A DNA stretch of 64,000 nucleotides, taken from NCBI RefSeq assembly GCF_024139115.2, contig NC_085139.1, forward strand, positions 140,312,097 to 140,376,096. The letters are read 5' to 3'. Positions 33,427 through 46,749 of this stretch are shown here, in pieces; the first letter of the stretch is position 1, and each line of letters opens with the position of its first letter. The notes below the pieces were generated by a model. That model had not been told where the DNA came from. It was given only the letters and a program-made list of their open reading frames with translations, and searched no databases. Both the position numbers and the translations under genes were made by a program. This stretch comes from Armigeres subalbatus (taxonomy: Eukaryota; Arthropoda; Insecta; Diptera; Culicidae).

Positions 33427-34773
33427 TATCACTTAATTTCCACTATAAAAATCAGGTAGGCTTTGAAAATAGATTTTTTTAACGATCTTACTTGTGTCTA
33501 ATAAAACTTACTCACATGTCATATACATACCAAAAAGAAATGTAGTGAAATTTAAATAAAAACTAAGAAAACAATATCTTAGTTTTCAGCAATCAACAAT
33601 ATCAAAACAATATCACTTTTCTAGTGAATACTACTTGTCACGAATGTATGAAAAATACATGAATGGGGTACTCAGACAGAAGTAGAGTAGAGTGGGGCAA
33701 GAGTGCGCGTGGGGTATAAGTACGTTTTCGATTTTTTGAAGTAATAAAAAAAGATATACTAGCAGCACTGCATCAGTTTGAAAGGTATTCTGGCCAACTA
33801 TTATCATGTGTAATTATAAAGGATTTGAATAAACAACAAGGGAGATATGAAGATAGTTAATTTTCTGGTCATTTCGCTAAAAATAATTGTGTTTTCGCAA
33901 CTAGTATTTCATTACCACGTTCAATCAGGTGAACATTATACTATTTCGATAACCTATTGTATAGAGTACTTTATGGTGCAGAACACCAATCCGATGGGTT
34001 TTCCAAGAAGTCAGAACCATTACTTGAATAAATTTTGGAACTGTGGGGTAAAAGTACGCAGGAACGGGTGGGGCAAGAGTACGCATGTGAATCTTCAAGT
34101 TCTGATGTTAAACCCATATATACGGCCGGAATAAGACTACTTCCAAAGCGTAAAGACCCACAACTAAGAAAATGGGACTGAAATCGGAAATTATCACTAG
34201 TTTTAAGGATAAGTTCAAACAAAAGGACCTAGCGAACAAGGCATTGAAGCGAAATAATGAAATTGTATTAGTACATCTAAACATAGTACGAAAACACAAT
34301 TTCATCTGAATGATAATTTCATTTAATCAAAAGAAACATCCATAAATCACGCAACGCTTAGCTGGGAGGGGTTGCGAGATGTATGACGATCCATATAATT
34401 TTTAGAGGATTCACACAAAAAGTGTAAGATAGGGGGGAGGGGTGATGAAATAGCCAAATTTTACGTTACGTGATTGGTGAACTTTCTTTAAGGAAAGTTC
34501 CTTTGTTTACGCCACGCGAAACCTGTAGGTTTTTACCTCTTTTTTTAGTTTTTTTTTATATAAAAAAAACATGTTTTTTCGTATGGAAATGTACATTTCT
34601 AGGACCCCTCCCCCATTAACAGTTACGTAATCCCTAAACATTCCCTAATATATGTTCATTAAACATCAATTAAATGTTATTCCCTTATATTTTTGTTAAT
34701 ATATACTTAAAGCACATGACTGCAAAAATGCGTACTCTTACCACACCCGAAGCGCACTCTTACCCCACCGGTG

Positions 34774-37053
34774 CACAGTGGGATGGTTTTGAAAAAAGTG
34801 GGACATTGGTATTATTGGCGAAACTATTGATTGGAGAATTTTGACGTGTTCTGGAGGGTGTCTTTATTTTTAGAGCACTTTATTTTAGGAATAAGAAAAA
34901 CTGACCTAGAAGGGTGCACCCCGAGAAAAAAAATATTTTTCTTTATTTTATTGATAAAATTGTTTATATTGTATGGAGACATTGTAGAAATGACAATTTC
35001 AAGACACTTTGTCGAAGACACCAACTTCTTATCTCTGAAGTGGAAAAAGTTATAGGGGTGCGAAGTTAGTAACCCCTTAAAATTAATTTTTTAGCTCTAA
35101 CTTTTTTATTTAAATTTTTACATTTTCACAATGTTCTACAAAGTTTTAAGTGCTTCAAAAAACATTTTATCGTAGAAGAGTGCAAATCGCTATCTCTTCA
35201 TTTTAAGGAGCTAAATCAGATTTTATAGTTTTTTAACACTATTTATAATCGGGTATACCTTTCAGGGTAGCAGGTTGTAGCAGCTGTTATTTATGTCATC
35301 AGCTTCAGTAGCTCTTACTCTTTTGTTACATATATAAATCATAGGTGGATCTAAGTGGATTCATAAAAATATTCCGCAAAATGCACCTCAACTTTTTGAT
35401 CCATTATTTTGTTTCTCCGTGCATAATTTAGCTATCATTATGTTTTCCTCGTTAATCTTTCCCTGTACGCTGTCTGCTGGTCCAGGTGCTATGCTACTGT
35501 TTGGAAAATTTGAATTGTGATTCAAAAACGAGCCTTTTGATGTGATCTAGAGCGTGTATGTTGAGTACTTTATTTGACGAGAAAGAGAAACCTCATCAGC
35601 AAACTCTGGGACTTGTTGAAGAGTGTTTTGAAAACTCACAATTTTTTTCTGAAATGTTGTTGTTGCCCCTGAAGATTTTGTTTTCAAAATCTTAGCTGGG
35701 TGGGGAGAAGTTAGGCGTGGGGTGTAGTGGTAAACATATATTTTTATCGGCCTTATCGCTCAAGTTGTTTATCTTTTATGGAGACATCGTAAAAACGGCA
35801 ACTTATTTTTTTCGAAAACTCTAAATTTCTATTTCACAAATGACTAAGTTATGGTGATGCAAAGTTACCCCCTCCTTGAAAACAATTGCATATTTGTTGT
35901 AACTTATTTGTTTTGTTTTTTTTCGCATTTTTCAATGTTCTACAAAATAGTAGGTGCTTCGAAAAAACATATTGTCATAGAAGTACCAACCGGAAAAACA
36001 TGTCTTGAAAGAGCAAACTGATATCGCTCCTCATAATGAAAAGGTGGCGATTTACTCTCCTCTACGACAAAATGTTTTCCACAATAAAAAGTTTAAAAAA
36101 AAATAAATGAGGTAAAAAAAATAATAATTTTAAATGGTTGTCAACTTTGGACCATTATAATTTCCTTCACATGAGGATTGACATTTTTTGTCTTCATTAA
36201 AGTATCTTAATATTTTCGTTTCTAAAATGTATCTGCACAAGATAAATAATTTTGAGGAAATTTTTTTCTCGGGTGCACCCCTTAAATAAAGTGCTCTAGG
36301 AATAAATATACGCTCTAAATCACTTAAAAAGGCTCGTTTTCGAATCACAATTCAAATTTTCCAAACAACAGCGCGGCACCTAGACCAGCAGAATGATAAC
36401 TAAATTGTGCACGGAGAAACAAAATAAGAATCAAAAAGTTGAGGTGCATTTTGCGGAATATTTTTATGAATCCACTTAGATCCAACTATGATTTATATAT
36501 GTAACAAAAGAGTAAGAGCTACTGAAGCTGATGACATAAATAACAGCTGCTACAACCTGCTACCCTGAAAGGTATACCCGATTAAAAATAGTGTTAAAAA
36601 ACTATAAAATCTGATATAGCTCCTTAAAATGAAGAGATAGCGATTTGCACTCTTCAACGACAAAATGTCTTTTTGAAGCACTTAAAACTTTGTAGAACAT
36701 TGTAAAAATGTAAAAATTCAAATAAAAAAGTTAGAGCTAAAAAAAAAATTTAAGGAGTTACTAACTTTGCACCCCTATAACTTTTTCCACAGAGATAAAA
36801 AGTTGGTGTCTTCGACAAAGTGTCTTGAAATTGTCATTTCTGCAATGTCTCCATACAATATAAACAATTTTATCAATAAAATTAAAAAAAATATATTTTT
36901 TCTCGGGGTGCACCCTTTTAAGTCAATTTCTCTTACTCCTAAAATAAAATGCTCTAAAAATAAAGACACCCTCCAGAACACGTCAAAAGTCTCCAATCAA
37001 TAGTTTCGCCGATAATACCAATGTCCCACTTTTGTCAAAACCATCCCACTGTG
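34774..37053. mobile_element. 2.28-kb foldback element, Transib-like ends (CACAGTG)
   Basis: Arms of about 0.8 kb (34774 to about 35580 and about 36290 to 37053) are highly similar inverted repeats. Both ends begin CACAGTGGGATGGTTTTGA. Flanks are CGGTG (34769-34773) and CGGTA (37054-37058), an imperfect 5-bp target-site duplication. CACWRTG-type heptamers and 5-bp GC-rich targets are known for Transib transposons. The middle (35581-36289) holds a diverged copy of arm sequence. No transposase ORF, so non-autonomous. Confidence 0.6.
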
Positions 37054-37192
37054 CGGTAGAGTAAGAGTGCGTTTTTCACTTGTCTTGCAATAAGGGTTCT
37101 ACTAAAACGAATCTCAATAATTACAATATTTTTTTCCCCTGGGTAACATATAGGAAGAGTAGGTGAATCATCGACATTGATTTGATATGCAG

Positions 37193-37205
37193 AAGCTTGC
37201 TTCAT
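37193..37205. repeat. Left target-site duplication of RTE element 1
   Basis: AAGCTTGCTTCAT at 37193-37205 is repeated exactly at 40553-40565, bracketing the RTE LINE. Confidence 0.92.
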
Positions 37206-37287
37206 GTTGTTGTTGTTTGTTGTTGTCATGTTGTTGTTGTTTGGGGGCAGCAGGGACTATGTCCAAGGGCTTGACGATCCCTCCCCA

Positions 37288-37430
37288 GGCCATCTGCGAG
37301 TTGTGGGGCTTGCCTAGGATGTGGTGGGGTTTGACAGTGGGCCCTGTTAAACCTCTATAAAAAGCTGCATGTATCCGCAAGTAGGCCCCACCAAAGCGAC
37401 CGTGTGCCGCTCAAAGCGCACAAGCCCAAG
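37288..37430 (+). promoter_or_regulatory. 5' leader module of RTE LINE 1, shared with the R1 LINE
   Basis: 143 bp that align with 7972-8113 at the 5' end of the R1-clade element. Includes CTATAAAAAGCTGCATG (from 37355). Here the module begins about 80 bp inside the element, after the GTT-rich start. Promoter function is inferred. Confidence 0.65.
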
Positions 37431-37454
37431 TCCTGGTGTTAGGTGGGACGCTAA

Positions 37455-40400
37455 ACAGCCCTGACACGACGGCCCTCCGACGAGACAGGAGGTTTGCGCA
37501 GGCCCAATAAGCCGCCTAGAAAACCAATCATTACGAACAATATAAGAGATAATGCGACTCGATATAATCGGCAAAGACCTGAGCGACGAATACAGGATCA
37601 CGATTGGAAGCTTGGAACATGGAATTGCAAGTCGCTAGGTTTCGCAGGTTGCGACAGGATGATCTACGATGAATTACATCCCCGCAACTTCGACGTCGTG
37701 GCGCTGCAGGAGATTTGCTGGACAGGGCAGAAAGTGTGGAAAAGCGGGCATCGAGCGGCTACCTTCTACCAAAGCTGTGGCACCACCAACGAGCTGGGAA
37801 CCGGCTTCATAGTGCTGGGTAAGATGCGCCAACGCGTGATTGGGTGGCAGCCAATCAACGCAAGGATGTGCAAGCTGAGGATTAAAGGCCGTTTCTTCAA
37901 CTATAGCATTATCAACGTGCACTGCCCACACGAAGGGAGACCCGACGACGAGAAAGAAGCGTTCTACGCACAGCTGGAGCAGACATACGATGGATGCCCA
38001 CTGCGGGACGTTAAAATCGTCATCGGTGACATGAACGCACAGGTAGGAAGGGAGGAAATGTATAGACCGGTCATCGGACCGGATAGTCTGCACACCGTAT
38101 CGAATGACAACGGCCAACGATGCATAAACTTCGCAGCCTCCCGCGGAATGGTAGTCCGAAGCACCTTCTTTCCCCGCAAAAATATCCACAAGGCCACATG
38201 GAGATCACCTAACCAAGAAACGGAAAACCAAATCGACCACGTTCTAATCGACGGTAAATTCTTCTCCGACATCACGAACGTCCGCACTTACCGCAGTGCG
38301 AATATTGAATCCGACCACTACCTCGTTGCAGTATGCCTGCGCTCAAAACTCTCGACGGTGTACAACACGCGTCGAAGTCGGACGCCGCGGCCTAACATTG
38401 GGCGGCTACAAGATGGTAGACTAGCCCAAGAATACGCGCAGCAGCTGGAAGTGGCACTTCCAACGGAAGAGCAGCTAGGCGCAGCGTCTCTTGAAGATGG
38501 CTGGAGAGATATTCGATCCGCCATTGGTAGCACCGTAACCGCTGCACTTGGCACGGTGCCCCCGGATCAGAGAAACGACTGGTATGACGGCGAATGTGAG
38601 CAGTTAGTGGAAGAGAAGAATGCAGCATGGGCGAGATTGCTGCAACACCGCACGAGGGCGAACGAGGCACGATATAAACAGGCGCGGAACAGACAAAACT
38701 CGATTTTCCGGAGGAAAAAGCGCCAGCAGGAAGATCGAGACCGTGAAGAAACGGAGCAACTGTACCGCGCTAATAACACACGAAAGTTCTATGAGAAGTT
38801 AAACCTTTCACGTAAGGGCCACGTGCCACAGCCTGATATGTGTAAAGACATAAACGGGAATCTTCTTACAAACGAGCGTGAGGTGATCCAAAGGTGGCGG
38901 CAGCACTACGAAGAACACCTGAATGGCGATGTGGCAGACGAAGATGGCGGTATGGTGATGGACCTGGGAGAACGCACGCAGGACATAATTCTACCGGCTC
39001 CGGATCTCCAGGAAATCCAGGAGGAGATTGGCCGGCTGAAGAACAACAAAGCCCCTGGGGTTGACCAACTACCAGGTGAGCTATTTAAACATGGTGGTGA
39101 GGCACTGGCTAGAGCGCTGCACTGGGTCATTACCAAGATTTGGGAGGAGGAAGTTTTGCCGCAGGAGTGGATGGAAGGTGTCGTGTGTCACATCTACAAA
39201 AAGGGCGATAAGCTGGATTGTAGCAACTACCGCGCAATCACATTGCTGAACGCCGCCTACAAGGTACTCTCCCAAATTTTATGCCGTCGACTAGCACCAA
39301 CTGCAAGGGAGTTCGTGGGGCAGTACCAGGCGGGTTTTATGGGCGAACGCTCCACCACGGACCAGGTGTTCGCCATTCGCCAAGTACTGCAGAAATGCCG
39401 CGAATACAACGTGCCCACACATCATCTATTCATCGACTTCAAAGCCGCATATGATACAATCGATCAGGACCAGCTATGGCAGCTAATGCACGAACACGGT
39501 TTTCCGGATAAACTGACACGGTTGATCAAAGCGACGATGGATCGGGTGATGTGCGTAGTTCGAGTTTCAGGGGCATTCTCGAGTCCCTTCGAAACCCGCA
39601 GAGGGTTACGGCAAGGTGATGGTCTTTCGTGTTTGCTATTCAACATCGCTTTGGAAGGGGTAATACGAAGAGCAGGGATTAACACGAGTGGTACAATTTT
39701 CAATAAGTTCGTCCAGCTATTTGGTTTCGCCGACGACATAGATATTATGGCACGTAACTTTGAGAAGATGGAGGAAGCCTACATCAGACTGAAGAGGGAA
39801 GCTAAGCGGATCGGACTAGTCACCAACACGTCGAAGACGAAGTACATGATAGGAAGAGGTTCAAGAGAAGACAATGTGAGCCACCCACCGCGAGTTTGCA
39901 TCGGTGGTGACGAAATCGAGGTGGTAGAAGAATTTGTGTACTTGGGCTCACTGGTGACTGCCGAAAATGACACCAGCAGAGAAATTCGGAGACGCATAGT
40001 GGCTGGAAATCGTACGTACTTTGGACTCCGCAAGACGCTCCGATCGAATAGAGTTCGCCGCCGTACCAAACTGACAATCTACAAAACGCTAATTAGACCG
40101 GTAGTCCTCTACGGACACGAGACCTGGACGATTCTCGTGGAGGACCAACGCGCACTTGGAGTTTTCGAAAGGAAAGTGCTGCGTACCATCTATGGTGGGG
40201 TGCAGATGGCGGACGGTACGTGGAGGAGGCGAATGAACCACGAGTTGCATTAGCTGTTGGGAGAACCATCCATCGTTCACACCGCGAAAATCGGACGACT
40301 GCGATGGGCCGGGCACGTAGCCAGAATGTCGGACAGTAACCCGGTGAAAATGGTTCTCGACAACGATCCGACGGGCACAAGAAGGCGAGGTGCGCAGCGG

Positions 40401-40535
40401 GCAAGGTGGATCGATCAGGTGGAAGATGACTTGCGGACCCTCCGTAGACTGCGTGGTTGGCGACGTGTAGCCATGGACCGAGCCGAATGGAGAAGACTCT
40501 TATATACCGCACAGGCCACTTCGGCCTTAGTCTGA
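37455..40535 (+). pseudogene. RTE LINE 1 APE-RT polyprotein with one in-frame stop
   Basis: Single frame, open from 37455, with an AP endonuclease domain (LGTWNCKSL, VVALQEICW, IGDMNAQVG, SDHYLV) and reverse transcriptase (NNKAPGVDQLPGELF, YRAITLLNAAYKVLS, FIDFKAAYD, GLRQGDGLSCLLFN, catalytic FADD). The RTE C-terminal signature RLRWAGHVARM follows. The only break is TAG at 40251-40253, probably CAG to TAG; the frame continues to 40535. No in-frame ATG precedes the endonuclease domain (first at 37659, past the Asn-containing motif), so initiation is unclear. Among all elements here this is the closest to coding-competent, although a product lacking the last 93 residues may not work. Confidence 0.9.
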
Positions 40536-40828
40536 TTAAATAAATAATAAATAAGCTTGCTTCATAAGGGCCACATGATCGATTGAAAACTAAGTGCGTA
40601 CTTTTGCCCCAGTCTACTCTATAAGTTTTGCACCAATCGCCAATGAAGAATTGTGCAGAAACATCATGGGAGCAATTTACAAAACTAAGCGGACGGGAAA
40701 TATTATTACTAACACGATATCGTGCAAAATATAATTGCCAATTCATTTTAAATCTATGTATTTGTTGGAATTGCAATTCACTTCAAATTAATTAATTTTT
40801 TTTAGTGGATTGATAACGGCGAGTACTA

Positions 40829-41544
40829 TCACTAAAAAATCATTTAACTTCTACAAACGAAACTAGATGGAAACTATTCGCATATGTTTTCACGTAACTC
40901 TTAAGTGAAATTGTTAAATATCTTGGCTGTACATATGCACAGCACATGTTTCGAAATGGACAAAATTATATGAAATTTGATAAAAAGAATCCACGTGTCT
41001 TAGAGGGACTCGAACCCTCAACCTCCTACTCTCTAGATAGGCGTGAGAACCCCTATACAACAAGACCACTTGATCACGTTTGCGGAAAAGCCATCAGAAT
41101 CCGAGTACCAACCTACACTGCAATTAGCTCTTTTTTGCAAATTGAATATCTTTCGGATGCTTGATTTGTCCAATCTCACATGTGCTTTACTGTTGTATAT
41201 CCACAGTCAAGCGAGTGCACATTGTTTATTAAACGAGAGGATCGTACTCTATGCCCCAACAACAATCTGGGCGGATTTGTATAGAGTGCGAATCAATCAC
41301 TGCCCTACGCATGCGGTCGCGTGTACAAGAGAGATTGCGGTGTAGGTTGGTACTCGGATTCTGATGGCTTTTCCGCAAACGTGGATTCATGGATTCTTTT
41401 TCGCAAATTTCATATCAATTTGTTTATTTCGAAACATGTGCTCTGCATATGAACAGCCAAGATATTCAACGAAAAAAAATGGTTTTCGTACGGCCGAGTG
41501 CCGAATAATATGCAATTAATCTTAAGTGAAAATTATTTTGAGTG
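40829..41544. mobile_element. Inverted-repeat element carrying a tRNA-like insertion
   Basis: Arms about 40920-41126 and 41336-41470 are inverted repeats (left ATATCTTGGCTGTACATATG; right CATATGAACAGCCAAGATAT), separated by about 210 bp. The right end reads, reversed, TA-CACTCAAAATAATTTTCA; the left end is a weaker match at 40829. The left arm is longer by a 78-bp insert (40997-41074). Confidence 0.6.
40997..41074 (-). tRNA. tRNA-like insertion (78 bp), probable retroposed tRNA
   Basis: On the minus strand: a B-box GGTTCGAGTCC within a perfect T-arm (GAGGG TTCGAGT CCCTC), an anticodon-arm-like CCTAT-CTAGAGA-GTAGG (would read AGA), a possible five-pair acceptor (GTCTT/AAGAC) and an A-box-like GTGGTCTTGTTGTATAGGG. 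The D-arm is poor. Flanked by CACGT duplicates at 40992-40996 and 41075-41079, and absent from the opposite arm of the element. It is better read as a retroposed tRNA relic than a working gene. Confidence 0.45.
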
Positions 41545-41574
41545 TACATAATATAAAATCAATTCAATAAAAAT

Positions 41575-41745
41575 TCCGCGGAAAAAAAATAAAATTTCGT
41601 TTCGTTTCGAAAAATTTCGAATTAAATGGACGTTGATTTCGTATCGTTTCGAAGTCTCGAAAGTTAATCTATATTTCGTTCCGCTTCGTTTCGAATCAAC
41701 ATATACATTTAAAATTTCGTTTCGTTTCGTTTCGTCAGGGAAAAG
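41575..41745. repeat. TTTCGTTTCG simple repeats
   Basis: Several interrupted runs of TTTCG pentamers (41597-41610, 41650-41700, 41715-41738) between AT-rich words. Confidence 0.75.
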
Positions 41746-43330
41746 TGTCTTATCGCATACCCTTACTTTCCTCTAACAGGTAAGGGAATTAGTTTTGGAG
41801 AAAAGCACTTGCATTCTTCGGAATCTATGAAACAATGTTTATTTACAAAATAAGTTACGCCCAAATCGCAAATTGGTCCCGCTCTTCGCTCACTCGCCGA
41901 AAAATGATTTTGCTCTAAAAAGTGTCAAAACGCACTGGAGGCGTATGTTTTGTTTACATAAGGATTTGTTAGCCATTGTTTTAAGCAAAAAAATGTAATT
42001 CAATGCATTTAACAATGAAGAACACGTAAAAATCATGCAATGATGCAAATCGCGATTCGAATCATGAGTGATTTGAATCACCGATGAGATTTTACCAACA
42101 CTGCTTGCAACTGTGCGAAGGTCAGGGTGATCAGTGAACCAAGAAAACCGGGAATTTTGATTACCACCAGGAAAATGTCAAACTTTGCATTTATCTCTTT
42201 GTAAAAATGAGTGCAGCAATCTCAAAAATTATAAAATCATAAGAGATCTGGTAGGCTCGTTCCATTCTATTTCAGAGCCTAAAATTTTCGAACATATTGA
42301 AAACGCGAACAAATCTTGGAAAAATAGGTCATGTATTGATGAATTCATAAACCCTAGAAATTAATTTATAATTTTAAATTTTACTGTGAGCGTGTTTAAG
42401 CATTTTTTAAAATTTAATCTGATTTGAAATTGACCTAATTTTAAATTAGTAAATTCGATTCGTCTTCGAAAACGCCTTCGTTTCAACAATAATCTTATTT
42501 TATAGGTTTTGGGTATTCAACAAAAAAATCAAATTTGTCTTTTACGATCTTCAAGATGCATAAGTGTTATGATAACGAATATTAAAAGTATGCATGTATG
42601 TATGGTAAGTATCCTAAATAAATCAAACGATAAGCTATGTTGCTACTTGAAAAAGTTTAAATTATTTTATTCGAAATGTTTAATACAAGTTTGTGAGAAT
42701 ATATCAATATCTATATTTCAATTATAAAATTTCCAACCACGATAATTTCAACCACGTTCTTCGTATGGAATATGTGAAAATTTTAAGTTTGTGAAAAATG
42801 GATTGCGGATTGATTGAATTAAAAGCCTTTATGCTAAGAATATTTTTTTCTGACGATTGAAATGCCTGAAAAATAATGTTTTGCTTGAAAAAAATATTCG
42901 CGATATTTTCCTGCAGAATCGCAATTTCTGAATAATTTGTCATGATTTTATACTTAAAAAATCACACTAAGAGAGCTAAGCAAATAATGTTATTTAGCAA
43001 GCCGAAACCACTCTTTTGCATTTAATTTTGCAGTTGCAGTATAATTGTTTACATAAAAAGTCTTTTCTATTTTTGGTTTTTATAAATTCGTGGCTTTTGG
43101 ATTTTTTTTTTTCAAAGAGGTATATATTATTTGGAATCGGGAAATTTTGCAAAATATCGAGAGAAAACCGGGAAAACTGGAAATTTGAAATCCAATATCC
43201 ATTGGCCACACTGAAACAGGTCCAGATTCACCTTAACTTATAACTTCTAACTAGAGCCCCAAAGCCAGCGGCCAGAGCAGACATTATATTTAAAAAAAAA
43301 TCAGATTTGATTACGCAGCGGGCCCTCTGA
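41746..43330. other. Unassigned AT-rich intergenic DNA
   Basis: No gene or repeat recognised. Short open frames (60-75 codons) lack domains. Confidence 0.55.
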
Positions 43331-43334
43331 TATA

Positions 43335-43467
43335 CACTCTAATTTTCATCTACTCAGTGACTGAGTAAAATTGTATTGCTGTCTCTTTCCTTCCCACGGA
43401 AATTTTACTCAATTGTTATCAAAAGCAGAACTACTCATAGTTTTGAGTTTAAGTGAAAGTTAGCGTG
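43335..43467. mobile_element. 133-bp TA-flanked MITE
   Basis: TA at 43333-43334 and 43468-43469; ends CACTCTAATTTTCA and, reversed, CACGCTAACTTTCA. Inner inverted words CTACTCAGTGACTGAG. The termini resemble the end of the element at 40829-41544. Confidence 0.6.
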
Positions 43468-43469
43468 TA

Positions 43470-45909
<2,440 letters not shown>

Positions 45910-45965
45910 CTATTGCGATTAAAGTTATTAACCAATGTTACTCTTTAGACATCGATCTTATACGA

Positions 45966-45999
45966 CAAACTGACCACGACTCCATCAGAACAATAAAAA
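45966..45999 (-). promoter_or_regulatory. Core promoter of amylase B (TATA-like plus initiator)
   Basis: Minus strand: TTTTTATT at 45999-45992 lies 21-28 nt upstream of GGTCAGTTTGT, whose TCAGT initiator places +1 at 45971. The 5' UTR would be 85 nt. The initiator block matches that of the amylase-like gene A. Confidence 0.5.
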
Positions 46000-46009
46000 G
46001 CAAGTTTCA

Positions 46010-46550
46010 TGAGACGAATTGATGAACTCAAGGTAGTAGGATGAACGTTCATTTTATGGGACACTCCAATTACTGTGAATGAGATCCAATTGGTAAATTG
46101 GAGATGCTTCCACAACCAGAGGGTCTACCCTATACCGCATGATAACGTTCAGATTATTTATTATTACCCCGCGGCAAGAACGGCGCGTCAAATTTCTTCG
46201 TCAATTCATGGCTTGTTCTTCACGCAAATTATACTGACGAGCGATTAGTAATCTTTGAAGCGTAGCATCGTTCAATCAATTTGTTTGTTTTCGTAGGGCA
46301 TTCTTTTTATGATGGGGCATTATCAGTTTCTCACCACAGTCACGTGTACACTTTATTCCTAGTACAACATTTTAATACTTCCTACACACATCAAGAAAAG
46401 TAAAACAATTATGACGATAGTAAATTTGATGGGAGTATGGGAGGAAAGTGTAACGCAATGTTTGCCTTTATCGAACAATAAGTGTACCACACACGAATTA
46501 TTATAAGAAGCCCGTAGACTCACAGTGCATTTACTCTTAAACGATTTTCT
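46010..46550. other. Upstream region of amylase B
   Basis: No repeat or gene recognised; presumably includes amylase B regulatory DNA. Confidence 0.45.
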
Positions 46551-46554
46551 ATCA

Positions 46555-46675
46555 ACTAGTTTTTGACGGAAAATCTTGCCTCATAGATTCCTATTGAAAA
46601 TTGGCCGGATCGGACTATGAACTCAAATTGTATGGCCGACTTCTATTGTATTTTAATACACGAGAAAGGGTGATT
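46555..46675 (-). repeat. Solitary 167-bp satellite-like monomer, minus strand
   Basis: TCCTATTGAAAATTGGCC and GGATCGGACTATG are reverse-complement pieces of the satellite unit; CACGAGAAAGG marks its usual junction. Confidence 0.65.
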
Positions 46676-46749
46676 TTTAATTTTAACTACCCTAGTTATT
46701 TATGCATCTCTGCTCTTATCAACCAAATTGTTGAAATGGAATGGTGGTA

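Larger units (their letters stand above)
37206..40552 (+). mobile_element. RTE-clade LINE 1 (JAM1-like), 3.35 kb, nearly intact
   Basis: Bounded by a 13-bp target-site duplication. The 5' leader begins with GTTGTTGTTG repeats, followed by the module shared with the R1 LINE (37288-37430); one long APE-RT frame follows, and the 3' end is the short AATAAATAATAAATAA-type tail usual for RTE elements rather than poly(A). Inserted inside the 33685-40619 DNA element. Confidence 0.9.
33685..40619. mobile_element. TA-flanked element with GGGGYAAGAGTRCGC motif, host of two nested insertions
   Basis: TA at 33683-33684 and 40620-40621. Termini GAGTAGAGTGGGGCAAGAG and, reversed, GAGTAGACTGGGGCAAAAG. The motif occurs at 33694, 33711, 34045 and 34070, inverted at 34730, 34752 and 40596, and direct again near 37060. 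Removing the foldback (34774-37053) and RTE LINE (37206-40552) leaves about 1.3 kb. A 95-codon open frame at 33847-34134 has no known domain. Confidence 0.65.
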
